Notes under the pieces: model-generated | The model's database searches: none | Told to the model about the DNA's origin: nothing | Seen by the model: the letters and a program-made list of their open reading frames with translations, nothing else | Made by a program: the position numbers and the translations under genes | Source: Leisingera sp. ANG-M7 | GTDB taxonomy: Bacteria; Pseudomonadota; Alphaproteobacteria; Rhodobacterales; Rhodobacteraceae | NCBI RefSeq assembly: GCF_000813965.1 | Contig: NZ_JWLI01000001.1 | Location: 310,001-374,000 of the forward strand | Reading direction: 5' to 3' | Length of the DNA: 64,000 nucleotides | In this document: positions 7,651 through 14,745 of the stretch, piece after piece | Position numbering within the stretch: position 1 is the stretch's first letter | How the letters are laid out: each line of letters starts with the position of its first letter

Positions 7651-7935
7651 ATGCTGAGAAAGATTGCCCTCGCCCTGCCCGTTCTGATGCTGGCTGGCTG
7701 CGAAGAACCGAAACCGAGTCCCGGCGATGCGCGGCTGATCCAAGCCTGTGAGGCCGGTGATACGAACGCCTGCATTGCTTATGAACAGATCCGGGCGCAA
7801 CGCATAGCGGCTGTGTCTGCGTACCTCGGGGCGCGGCAACCTGTGCAGCTTCAGCACACGCCAATGCCAGTATCGACACCGGTGCGGACAAACTGCACGA
7901 CGACGCTTGGGCAAACGAACTGCACGACGTATTGA
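7651..7935 (+). CDS. Small lipoprotein (prophage cargo)
   Basis: A 94-aa precursor with a lipoprotein signal (MLRKIALALPVLMLAGC), with the lipobox Cys at residue 17. The mature part is short, with a Cys-containing helix (ACEAGDTNACIAYEQI) and a C-terminus with a duplicated TNCTT motif (TNCTTTLGQTNCTTY). The in-frame extension upstream to 7396 is out of context and rejected. It follows the Rap1a-type gene by 109 bp in the same direction and may be co-expressed cargo. Its stop abuts that of the convergent Cro-like gene. Confidence 0.7.
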   Translation: MLRKIALALPVLMLAGCEEPKPSPGDARLIQACEAGDTNACIAYEQIRAQRIAAVSAYLGARQPVQLQHTPMPVSTPVRTNCTTTLGQTNCTTY

Positions 7936-8244
7936 TCATGCTGCGCCCTTTTTCGTTTTTTTGACGCGGGGTTGACCATCGCTGGCAGCGTGACCACATC
8001 GGTCATCATGAATAGAACGCGCCGCCATCAAATCGTGCCAGCTCAAGGGGATATTCCGCTTGCTGGCTCCAGCGAGGATGGCGAGGTCATACTTGCCGTC
8101 AATCGAACCGCGCTGATGCCAGCGGTGAATGGCGACAATTTCAATTTGATCGCTCAAGGACAGGCTCTCGTTGACATCGTCAAGGAGAGCCTTCCTGCTT
8201 GGCCACTTATCAATGATGGCTTGAGTGAGGTGCTTTTTGCTCAT
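7936..8244 (-). CDS. Cro-like phage regulator
   Basis: A 102-aa DNA-binding protein. The N-terminus has the short helix-turn-helix pattern common in alphaproteobacterial phage Cro-like proteins (WPSRKALLDDV, then IVAIHRWHQRGSIDGKYDLAI), ending in a basic tail (RVKKTKKGAA). It is divergent from the XRE repressor at 8334 with palindromic operators between them, the usual lysis-lysogeny arrangement. The -10 element of its promoter ends 8 nt before the ATG, so the mRNA is probably leaderless. Confidence 0.8.
   Translation of the reverse strand: MSKKHLTQAIIDKWPSRKALLDDVNESLSLSDQIEIVAIHRWHQRGSIDGKYDLAILAGASKRNIPLSWHDLMAARSIHDDRCGHAASDGQPRVKKTKKGAA
7990..8006. promoter_or_regulatory. Operator-like palindrome inside the Cro-like gene
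   Basis: GTGACC-ACATC-GGTCAT matches the other phage operators in arm sequence and 5-nt spacing, with one arm mismatch. No -35/-10 pair flanks it. It may be an auxiliary repressor site 260 bp from the switch, or a chance match. Confidence 0.5.
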
Positions 8245-8281
8245 GCCTCACACTATAATGACCATTTCGGTCATTCGTCAA
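8245..8281 (-). promoter_or_regulatory. Promoter of the Cro-like gene with embedded operator
   Basis: On the minus strand, TTGACG (8281-8276) and TATAGT (8257-8252) are separated by 18 bp. The spacer is filled by the perfect palindrome ATGACC-GAAAT-GGTCAT (8274-8258). Seven nucleotides after the -10 comes the ATG at 8244. Repressor bound here would block polymerase directly. Confidence 0.8.
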
Positions 8282-8297
8282 CTCACCTGAATGGTTA

Positions 8298-8326
8298 TTG
8301 AACATGAACACTTTGGTCATGATAGA
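8298..8326 (+). promoter_or_regulatory. Promoter of the XRE repressor with embedded operator
   Basis: TTGAAC (8298-8303) and GATAGA (8321-8326) are separated by exactly 17 bp, which form the palindrome ATGAAC-ACTTT-GGTCAT (8304-8320), one mismatch from the operator consensus. The ATG at 8334 is 7 nt after the -10, so this mRNA also appears leaderless. The weak -10 suggests a weak or activated promoter. The layout implies autoregulation. Confidence 0.7.
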
Positions 8327-8333
8327 TTGCGTC

Positions 8334-8648
8334 ATGAGCACGAGCACCGACGCACAACAGCAAAAATCCAAATTTGCACAGGAAATGCGCCCCGAGAGAA
8401 TCGGGCAGCGCCTAAAATGGCTCCGCCTCGCACTGGGCTTTCAGCCGGCGGAAATGGCTGACTTCCTCGGCATAGAGCGCACCTACTGGTCGCGGATCGA
8501 GGGCGGCAAGCGCGCCACCTCCAAAGAACTTGCCGCTATCATCAAAGAACGGTGCAATGTGACGATGGACTACATCATCGTTGGTGAGCTGGGCGGCTTG
8601 CCGCTGGACTTGGCAAACAAGATCACGAAGATCGCCAACCAGGACTGA
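8334..8648 (+). CDS. XRE-family phage repressor
   Basis: A 104-aa helix-turn-helix protein (ERIGQRLKWLRLALGFQPAE, then MADFLGIERTYWSRIEGGKR), about 30 residues in from the start. It has no protease or LexA-like C-terminal domain, so induction would not be by RecA self-cleavage. The ATG at 8334 was chosen over upstream TTG/ATG codons at 8298-8319 because those fall inside the promoter and operator. It is divergent from the Cro-like gene and likely maintains lysogeny by binding the 17-bp palindromes. Confidence 0.82.
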   Translation: MSTSTDAQQQKSKFAQEMRPERIGQRLKWLRLALGFQPAEMADFLGIERTYWSRIEGGKRATSKELAAIIKERCNVTMDYIIVGELGGLPLDLANKITKIANQD

Positions 8649-8831
8649 TTGAAGTAGACCTCATCGACAGATTGCCCTGATTTCAGCGCCGCCCGCGCAG
8701 CGAAAAAGAGCTTCAAGTTCCAGACCCAGTACAGCACTTATCTTCCCAATCACATTCAACCTATGGACGACATGAGCGCACAGCCAACACCACCTGTCAA
8801 AAGCACTTTTCGCCTGTCGTAAATTTTCAAC

Positions 8832-9518
8832 ATGAGCAGCAAGAACGAGGCAACAAGACTGATACTGTGGCTAGAGGCGCAAGTCGAGAGCCGCCGTGCA
8901 GAGCTTGGATTAAGCCTTGGCGAGGCGTCAATTAAGGCTGGCAACAGTCGAGGATACTTGTCCCGTCTCTTCAGAGACAAGAACGATATTGGCATTGCCC
9001 GCTTCCACAGGATCTGTGACGCCCTCGGGATTTCAACGTCTGAGCGGACATCTGCTCTGGCAAGGAACGATTTCCCCAGCCTGGATGAAATCACAGAACT
9101 TGTCGCACGCGGCGCAACCGAGGATGAGATACGCGCGTTTGAGGATCACATCTTGGTATATGCGGAGCCAGACGATAGCGACAGCACTCTGCGATTGGTC
9201 CACATGGGCAGCAAAAGCTTGGCTGCGCAGGTGATATCGACACGATCACCATCGGTTCTTCAACGGGCCGTGGACGCCTTCCCAGATGCGTCACGCAAAA
9301 AATTGCTGGCCTCCTACCGAGTTGCCGCCAAGGGCGCGTGCATCATTACGATAGAACGCCTGTCAGCTCACCTGCACGGGCAGCCTGGGGTCGATGAACT
9401 GGTGTACAAACGGCTGCTATTCCCTATCGCCTCTTTCGATGGCGCCCCCGGCGTCGGGATCTACGCTATCCCGGTGTCCAACTCAGCCAAGTTCATCACG
9501 TCATCCATCGAAGAATAA
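8832..9518 (+). CDS. Second XRE-family regulator with large C-terminal domain
   Basis: A 228-aa protein. Residues 15-65 form an XRE helix-turn-helix (VESRRAELGLSLGEASIKAG, then NSRGYLSRLFRDKNDIGIAR). The C-terminal 150 residues form an alpha/beta domain of unknown type (STLRLVHMGSKSLAAQVIST, and IASFDGAPGVGIYAIPVSN). It does not show the Ser/Lys dyad of LexA-like repressors clearly. The 3' end overlaps the convergent gene at 9461 by 58 bp. It may modulate the switch, or sense a ligand through the C-terminal domain. Confidence 0.72.
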   Translation: MSSKNEATRLILWLEAQVESRRAELGLSLGEASIKAGNSRGYLSRLFRDKNDIGIARFHRICDALGISTSERTSALARNDFPSLDEITELVARGATEDEIRAFEDHILVYAEPDDSDSTLRLVHMGSKSLAAQVISTRSPSVLQRAVDAFPDASRKKLLASYRVAAKGACIITIERLSAHLHGQPGVDELVYKRLLFPIASFDGAPGVGIYAIPVSNSAKFITSSIEE

Positions 9519-10141
9519 CAGCACGCCTCATGATCCCCCCTTGTTTCAGGCACTGGAGCTGACCACACTTGAGCGCGAGGGATGCAGGACATAAGCCCGA
9601 GTTGGAACCCGAACCCCCGGCGCAAATCCCGATCCTTGAGAAATGCATAAAACTGATTGGCGCGCCACGTTATCGCGGCATGGTACAATGCTGCCCGGCC
9701 AAAGTCCTCCACAGCATTCAACTTCCTCAATTCGGGGCTGAAGAATAGATCGCCGAAATAGACCACATCACCCGACAACCGGCCGTCAACCAAGCTGGAT
9801 ACTTCCTTGATGGTTGCAACGTCATTTGCGCCAGGATACTGCCGCTGGTGGATGCGCTTCCAGTAGTCGGACACCCTCTCCCTGCCCAAGCGCTCCAACT
9901 TGACGCCAGCCGCTCCAAGCATCTTCCCTGAACCGCTGATCGTCACCCAGAAACACCCCTCAAATGTGAAGTCGTTTTTCTCCGGGGAGAGCGTGGGCGT
10001 AAGGTACGGCTTCCCAATCTCCAACAGTTTTTCCGCAACAGATTGGTAGTCGTGGGTCACACGGACAGTGCAGCCCTTTGCCTTCAGGCCGGACAGCCTG
10101 TGCGAGAGCGCGGCGGATAGAATGAATGCTTGCTCCGACAT
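9461..10141 (-). CDS. Unknown phage protein, possible acyltransferase-like fold
   Basis: A 226-aa protein of unrecognised family. Features are an N-terminal helix (MSEQAFILSAALSHRLSGLK), a beta-rich centre (FEGCFWVTISGSGKMLGAAG) and a helix with the charged stretch ERVSDYWKRIHQRQYP. The alternation recalls GNAT-type folds but no acetyl-CoA loop is certain. The ATG at 10141 has GAGG 5 nt upstream; the TTG at 10156 is less likely. It is convergent with, and overlaps, the second XRE gene, so the pair may regulate each other by transcriptional interference. Confidence 0.6.
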   Translation of the reverse strand: MSEQAFILSAALSHRLSGLKAKGCTVRVTHDYQSVAEKLLEIGKPYLTPTLSPEKNDFTFEGCFWVTISGSGKMLGAAGVKLERLGRERVSDYWKRIHQRQYPGANDVATIKEVSSLVDGRLSGDVVYFGDLFFSPELRKLNAVEDFGRAALYHAAITWRANQFYAFLKDRDLRRGFGFQLGLMSCIPRAQVWSAPVPETRGDHEACCYSSMDDVMNLAELDTGIA

Positions 10142-10235
10142 CAATACCTCGAACAATTCATGACAAATGCCGCCTCGCCTTATAGCTGATTAACGACATT
10201 CTGCGAGCACCTTGAATCCGCTGCGGCACACGTGA

Positions 10236-10252
10236 ATGTCCATTTTGGTCAT
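10236..10252. promoter_or_regulatory. Auxiliary phage operator
   Basis: ATGTCC-ATTTT-GGTCAT is a near-perfect copy of the 17-bp palindrome. Its centre is 31 bp from that of the promoter operator at 10267-10283, about three helical turns, so two repressor dimers could bind cooperatively on the same DNA face. Confidence 0.75.
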
Positions 10253-10260
10253 TTTTCCGG

Positions 10261-10289
10261 TTGACTGTGACCATTTTGGTCACTACATT
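10261..10289 (+). promoter_or_regulatory. Early rightward promoter with embedded operator
   Basis: TTGACT (10261-10266) and TACATT (10284-10289) are separated by exactly 17 bp consisting of the perfect palindrome GTGACC-ATTTT-GGTCAC. The first gene starts at 10316 with AAAGGGAG upstream. This promoter should drive the rightward operon and be shut by the repressor in the lysogen. Confidence 0.85.
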
Positions 10290-10315
10290 GGTTCTCAAGC
10301 AAAGGGAGAACCGAG

Positions 10316-10687
10316 ATGCACGGACGAGCCTTCAAGGAAATCGAACTGACGGATCGCAAGGGCGAGGACTTCGAGGGTTCCGCCGAGTTCTGCTGGACCG
10401 CCAGCAAAATCCAGGCTGACCGCGAGACCAGCGAACCGGGCGGCTGGGAGGCTTACGCTTCCATCGCCTTCGCTGTGATCGACGGTGTTCTCCATGACCG
10501 TGACGCTCTGTGCCGGCGCTTCGACAAGTCCGAGGTGACCCGCGTGGAGGCATACTTCGAGGAGGAAGCCTTCCGCGAGGAACTGGACGAGTTCGACACG
10601 ATCTATGACGACGACGGCGCTGCGTTCGACGCTGCTGCGATGATCCGAGCCGCTGATCCTGTCCTTCATTCTATGGCTGCGGAGTAA
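10316..10687 (+). CDS. Acidic phage protein, unknown function
   Basis: The first gene of the rightward operon, 123 aa, strongly acidic (runs such as EEEAFREELDEFDTIYDDDG). No known domain was recognised. Acidic early phage proteins often inhibit host DNA-binding proteins, which is only a possibility here. It lies directly behind the operator-controlled promoter, so it should be among the first proteins made on induction. Confidence 0.68.
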   Translation: MHGRAFKEIELTDRKGEDFEGSAEFCWTASKIQADRETSEPGGWEAYASIAFAVIDGVLHDRDALCRRFDKSEVTRVEAYFEEEAFREELDEFDTIYDDDGAAFDAAAMIRAADPVLHSMAAE

Positions 10688-10692
10688 GAGCG

Positions 10693-11151
10693 ATGACCGC
10701 CAATAACGCTATCGATTTTGAGCACTCCGGCCTCCCCTGCCGGGTATTGAAAACATCAATGGGTCACTACTGTGGATACGTTGGAGTTCCTGAAGGCCAC
10801 CCGTGGCATGGGAAATGCTACAGCGACAAGGTTACCGTTCCAAAGGAAGTCATTAACCGTCCGATCGACGTTGATAAGATCGGTGTAATCAACCTGTTTT
10901 GCGCTGCAATGACCTCTGACGAGGTAGCGGACGGGACTCTGGATATCGTCCTTGCAGTCGATGTGCATGGCGGCCTGACCTACGCCAGCAACTATGCGCC
11001 GGGCGGCGAGAGTAAACCCGGACACTGGTGGTTCGGATATGACTGCGCCCACGCTGGTGACCACCCCTCTGTGCAAGACGACGTTTACTGCATAGGCGAG
11101 TGCCGCAGCCTTGCCGACCAGCTTTTGAAGGTGTCGGAGTCAAGCGCATGA
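10693..11151 (+). CDS. Conserved phage protein, unknown function
   Basis: A 152-aa soluble protein. The C-terminal half contains GHWWFGYDCAHAGDHPS, with Cys and His residues that could bind metal, followed by YCIGECRSLADQLL. This type of protein is frequent in phages of Gram-negative hosts, with no assigned role. It starts 5 bp after the previous stop, and its stop overlaps the next ATG. Confidence 0.68.
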   Translation: MTANNAIDFEHSGLPCRVLKTSMGHYCGYVGVPEGHPWHGKCYSDKVTVPKEVINRPIDVDKIGVINLFCAAMTSDEVADGTLDIVLAVDVHGGLTYASNYAPGGESKPGHWWFGYDCAHAGDHPSVQDDVYCIGECRSLADQLLKVSESSA

Positions 11152-11327
11152 CCTCCCCCGTCTATGACCTTGGCCGCACCATCCAGCGCCTTCGCAGCGA
11201 ATGGGCAGAGGCCAGCAAGCACCCGGCAGAGAGAGCGGCTGAGGAAATCAACGCCACCCTCGACCAGATCCAAACCGAATACGAAAGCGGCGACCGCACT
11301 CTGGGCGGATCGCTGGCAGCGGAGTGA
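11148..11327 (+). CDS. Small phage protein (59 aa)
   Basis: Starts at an ATG overlapping the upstream TGA as ATGA; the longer frame from 11100 lies in the previous gene. It is a helical, charged protein (IQRLRSEWAEASKHPAERAA) with no recognised domain. Its stop overlaps the GTG of the next gene. Confidence 0.6.
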   Translation: MTSPVYDLGRTIQRLRSEWAEASKHPAERAAEEINATLDQIQTEYESGDRTLGGSLAAE

Positions 11328-11749
11328 ACGATATGACCAGCATCTTCGACCAGATCAAAGCGGACCGTGAAGTTGGTACGAAGGGCGACTTCGGTACAGT
11401 CACAGACCACGAATGGAGCCTCGATACCGAGGGTGAGAATTCCTATTACGTGATCGGCCCGAATAACCGGCCTCTTGCTGTTGTTGCGGTTGAGCAAGCC
11501 TTTGGAATGGACCGCGTTAACGAAGCGGATATGCGCCGATTTTGCCGACTGCCTCAGTTGGAGCGCATCGCTCTGGCGGCGGAGGGCAACGATATTGCCT
11601 TCATGGAAATCAAGGATGCTGCCCTTCGCGTGATCCAAGAAATCCACATTGGCCCAGACGGTGAAGGCGAAGACCTGATCCAGACCCTCGAGGCTATCTG
11701 CGAGGATTGCGACACCCAGACGGAAGCACATCGGGAGGCCCGCAAATGA
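11324..11749 (+). CDS. Phage protein, unknown function
   Basis: A 141-aa acidic protein with a Trp/Tyr-containing beta-like segment (EWSLDTEGENSYYVIGP) followed by helices. Start may be GTG at 11324, overlapping the upstream stop, or ATG at 11333; GGAG upstream suits either. The family is not recognised. Confidence 0.62.
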   Translation: MNDMTSIFDQIKADREVGTKGDFGTVTDHEWSLDTEGENSYYVIGPNNRPLAVVAVEQAFGMDRVNEADMRRFCRLPQLERIALAAEGNDIAFMEIKDAALRVIQEIHIGPDGEGEDLIQTLEAICEDCDTQTEAHREARK

Positions 11750-12048
11750 CCCTCACCACCACACCCACGTCAGCGCGCCCTCCCCGCGCTGTCTCCTCCC
11801 CGGCGGCTGGTCAGGCCACCACTAACGGGCAGTGCCGCCGGGGAACGGATGATCCAGACAACCGGGGCCGCAGCGCCAAAGTGTTCGAGGACTTCAACGA
11901 AGATCACATGCAGGAGGACCTTGGGCACGCGGTGTTCCTCACGATCCTGGCTCTGGCCTTCATCGTGGTGGCCTGCACCTTCATCGCCGCCCCGTACGTG
12001 CTGCGTCTCCTGTTCGCCCTGTTCGATGTGATGGGCCTCTCTCTGTGA
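11746..12048 (+). CDS. Small membrane-anchored phage protein
   Basis: A 100-aa protein starting at an ATG overlapping the upstream stop. The first half is Thr/Pro/Gly-rich and probably disordered. The second half has one strong membrane segment (FLTILALAFIVVACTFIAA) and a short second hydrophobic helix at the C-terminus. It is likely an inner-membrane protein. The role is unknown; superinfection exclusion is one possibility without direct evidence. Confidence 0.6.
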   Translation: MTLTTTPTSARPPRAVSSPAAGQATTNGQCRRGTDDPDNRGRSAKVFEDFNEDHMQEDLGHAVFLTILALAFIVVACTFIAAPYVLRLLFALFDVMGLSL

Positions 12049-12059
12049 AAGGACACGAC

Positions 12060-12281
12060 ATGAAACTTACTGCCCTTGCCGCTCTGATCCTCGTTGCCGC
12101 CGCTTGCTCTCCGCAGGTTCGCGTTGACCGGGCATCTGCTGAATGCGCCACCCTTGGCTATGCCGCCGGCACCTCTGAATACGCCGGTTGTGTGGAGCGC
12201 GGATACCGCGCCGCCAAGCAGGGCGACAGTTCCACCGCATCCACCCTGACCAGCCTGCTGATGGTGCTGGCTGTTCTTTGA
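12060..12281 (+). CDS. Small lipoprotein
   Basis: A 73-aa precursor with a lipoprotein signal (MKLTALAALILVAAAC; lipobox Cys at 16). The short mature part has two further Cys residues (ECATLGYAAG, YAGCVERGY) and a hydrophobic C-terminus (LTSLLMVLAVL). AAAGGA lies 9 nt upstream of this ATG. Location in the early operon suggests an envelope function such as surface exclusion, which is inference. Confidence 0.65.
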   Translation: MKLTALAALILVAAACSPQVRVDRASAECATLGYAAGTSEYAGCVERGYRAAKQGDSSTASTLTSLLMVLAVL

Positions 12282-12306
12282 AACCGAAACCCTGAAAGGA
12301 AACTGC

Positions 12307-12723
12307 GTGGGTTGTGATATTCACATCGTCCTTGAACGCCGCCGCAACGGGCAGGCCAAGTGGATCGGAGAGTACTGCTCTGACAACTACAATGCTGTGG
12401 GGCGTAATCTTAGAGCCAGTCACCGTGATTATGGATTCTTCGGTCGTCTCGCGCATGTTCGACACCACCCAGAAGATGGCCCCCGACATTTACCCAAAAA
12501 TCTGCCGCGAGACGTGAGCGATTTGGCTTGGGATCAGTACATGCGCTGCCCGACTGATTATCACAACCCATCGCACCTCAGTGTGTCCGACTTCTGTGAG
12601 GCCTACCTGGCCGAGAACCCCAATGACCCGAGCGTCCGGGCCGAACACGCAGCCTATGATCTGCTTGGCGTCGATAGAGAAGAAGACTGCGAATATCGCG
12701 TGGTCTTCTGGTTCGACAACTGA
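12307..12723 (+). CDS. Conserved phage protein with MGCDIH start
   Basis: A 138-aa protein starting at GTG with AAAGGA upstream. The opening MGCDIHIVLERR is a recurring N-terminus of uncharacterised phage proteins. The rest contains several His and Cys residues (AHVRHHPEDGPRHLPKNLPR; a DFCEAYLAENP helix). No enzymatic motif is certain. Confidence 0.7.
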   Translation: MGCDIHIVLERRRNGQAKWIGEYCSDNYNAVGRNLRASHRDYGFFGRLAHVRHHPEDGPRHLPKNLPRDVSDLAWDQYMRCPTDYHNPSHLSVSDFCEAYLAENPNDPSVRAEHAAYDLLGVDREEDCEYRVVFWFDN

Positions 12724-12837
12724 CCAGATTTCTCCCCGGGCACCACGTCCCCCAGTTGGTGCCCGAACCTCACCCCGGCGGGGAAACCAACTTTCCTCCT
12801 GGCGACCTTGCCGGGGTGCTTTTGAAAGGAGCGAGAC

Positions 12838-13569
12838 ATGAACCAAGTTGCACACGTTGAGCCGCAGGAGGCCGCGCTGCCCGCCGACCCTATGGTCTGC
12901 ATGATCGAGCGGGTTGTGATGAACCCAGATCTGCCAATGGAGAGGGTGCAGGCCATGTTCGACCTGCGCGAGCGCCAGCTTGCGAAAGAGGCAGAGCAGG
13001 CTTTCAACGCAGCTTTCGCCGCGGCAATGGCGGAAATGCCCGATATCCCCAAGAGCGGAGAGAACAAGCACCTCAAGCGCAAATACTCCACGCTGGACGA
13101 CCTGATCCGCACCGCGCGCCCGGTTCTCGCAAAGCACGGCCTTTCCTTGAACTGGCAGCCAGAAATCAGCGGAGACCAAATCTCTATGCGCGCCATCGTG
13201 CGGCACTCGCTGGGTCACTCGATTGAGGCCATCGACACCGCACCGCGGGACAAGAGCGGCAGCATGAACCACATCCAGGGCGGCGGGTCCACTCAGACCT
13301 ATCTCAAGCGCTTCACCGGCTTTGCCATTCTGGGCCTGTCCAGCGGCGACGAGACTGACGACGACGGCCAAGCTGCGGGCCGCGGCGAGCCTATCAACGC
13401 TGGCCAATACGACGAACTGTGCCAGTTGATCAAGGAAGCGGGCATCACCGAGGAAATCGTCTGCACCGCCGAGAAGCTGAGCGCCCTGCATGACTTGCCT
13501 GCGCAGCACTTTTCCCGCGTAGCGGGCCGACTGCGGCAGACCATCAAAGACCGGAGCGCACAGAAATGA
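12838..13569 (+). CDS. erf: ERF-family single-strand annealing protein
   Basis: This recombinase anneals complementary single strands during phage recombination and circularisation. The 243-aa protein has the ERF core: FNAAFAAAMAEMPDIPK near residues 56-72, KYSTLDDLIRTARPVLAKHG near 82-101, LSLNWQPE, and the TQTYLKRFTGFAILGLSSGD segment near 151-170. A helical C-terminal extension follows. The ATG at 12838 has a GGAGCGAG site upstream. It partners the YqaJ exonuclease encoded next, with overlapping stop and start. Confidence 0.93.
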   Translation: MNQVAHVEPQEAALPADPMVCMIERVVMNPDLPMERVQAMFDLRERQLAKEAEQAFNAAFAAAMAEMPDIPKSGENKHLKRKYSTLDDLIRTARPVLAKHGLSLNWQPEISGDQISMRAIVRHSLGHSIEAIDTAPRDKSGSMNHIQGGGSTQTYLKRFTGFAILGLSSGDETDDDGQAAGRGEPINAGQYDELCQLIKEAGITEEIVCTAEKLSALHDLPAQHFSRVAGRLRQTIKDRSAQK

Positions 13570-14174
13570 CCCAGCAAGGAACGGATGAGTGGCACGATCT
13601 GCGCCTTGGCAAAGTCACGGCCTCCAAAGTCAACGACGCCATGATGGATGCCAGCAAGGCGGGCTATCAGAACTACCGCGCGCAGCTTGTCTGTGAGCGT
13701 CTGACTGGGCGCCCCACTGAGACATTCAAGAGCGCGGCGATGGATCAGGGCAACGAGACTGAACCGCAGGCCCGCGCCATGTACACCATGACCACCGGCC
13801 AGATGGTGCAGGAGGTGGCGTTTGTCGATCACCCAGAGATAAGCATGGCCGGTGCATCGCCTGACGGCCTGGTGGGGAAAACTGGTCTTGTCGAGATCAA
13901 ATGCCCGCAGCCGACAGAGCATATCCGCGTCATGATGGGCGGGGCGATCAAGAAGGCCTACCGCGAGCAGATGCAGTGGCAGATGGCCTGCACGGGCCGC
14001 GAGTGGTGCGACTTCGTGTCGTTCTGCCCGGACCTGCCTGACGATCTGGCTCTGCACATCGTGAGGATCGATGCCGACGGCAAGGCGATCCGGGAAATGG
14101 AATCCGACGTCCGGGCCTTCTTGGCAGATGTGGAAATCATGATTGCCAAGCTCACCGGTAAGGAGGCCGCCTGA
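13566..14174 (+). CDS. YqaJ/lambda-exonuclease-type recombinase nuclease
   Basis: A 202-aa 5'-3' exonuclease of the PD-(D/E)XK fold that makes the single strands used by ERF. Visible motifs are EWHDLRLGKVTASKV at the N-terminus, the metal-binding SPDGLV and LVEIKCPQP (D and the E-x-K pair), and the helix EQMQWQMACTGREWCDFVSF. Order and length match the YqaJ family. The start overlaps the erf stop by 4 nt, giving a Red-like two-gene module. Confidence 0.94.
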   Translation: MTQQGTDEWHDLRLGKVTASKVNDAMMDASKAGYQNYRAQLVCERLTGRPTETFKSAAMDQGNETEPQARAMYTMTTGQMVQEVAFVDHPEISMAGASPDGLVGKTGLVEIKCPQPTEHIRVMMGGAIKKAYREQMQWQMACTGREWCDFVSFCPDLPDDLALHIVRIDADGKAIREMESDVRAFLADVEIMIAKLTGKEAA

Positions 14175-14356
14175 TGACCTGCTCCAAACTCGACGCCGCC
14201 GTGCAGGACTATTTCGCCCGCGAGGCAGCCGCCAGCAAGACACCTCAAGGCCAAGACTGCATCGCCCTGTGGGAAGCGGTAGCCCGTGAACACAAGGTGG
14301 AGTTCGATGTTCTGCAAGAGGCGGTTATCTCCGCCGGAATGCCGAGGGCGGGTTGA
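14174..14356 (+). CDS. Small helical phage protein (60 aa)
   Basis: A 60-aa protein starting on the last base of the yqaJ stop (TGATG). It is helical and charged, with no recognised motif. Its stop overlaps the ATG of the NinB gene. Coupling on both sides supports expression. Confidence 0.58.
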   Translation: MTCSKLDAAVQDYFAREAAASKTPQGQDCIALWEAVAREHKVEFDVLQEAVISAGMPRAG

Positions 14357-14745
14357 TGGCTGGGCAGACCGTAATCCTTGCCGGCCCGAGCCAGCGCCGT
14401 TTTGCGCATGACCTGATTGAGCGCGCGCCGATCAATGCTGTTCTCAGCGTGAAGAAGGCTAAGCGCACCGTCGATCAAAACGCGAAGATGTGGTCGATGC
14501 TATCCGACATTTCCCGCGCCGCGCCCGAGGGCCGACAGTGGACAACTGACACATGGAAAGCGGCATTCATGCACGCCCTGGGTCACGAGATCCTATGGCA
14601 GCCCGGCTTGAACGGCCAGCCCTTCCCGGCAGGGTTCCGCACCTCACGCCTGGACAAGGAGCAGATGGCTGACCTGATCACCTTCATTCAGGAGTACGGC
14701 GACCGCCACGGCGTGCGCTGGACCGCACCGGAGGACGCGCTGTGA
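14356..14745 (+). CDS. ninB: NinB family recombination protein
   Basis: A 129-aa NinB/Orf-type protein. In lambda this factor stimulates recombination in place of RecFOR. Family features are KRTVDQNAKMWSMLSDIS (residues 37-54), WTTDTWKAAFMHALG (62-76) and TSRLDKEQMADLITFIQEYG near the C-terminus. The ATG at 14356 was chosen over the TTG at 14353. It lies in the recombination module between YqaJ and an HNH protein. Confidence 0.92.
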   Translation: MAGQTVILAGPSQRRFAHDLIERAPINAVLSVKKAKRTVDQNAKMWSMLSDISRAAPEGRQWTTDTWKAAFMHALGHEILWQPGLNGQPFPAGFRTSRLDKEQMADLITFIQEYGDRHGVRWTAPEDAL

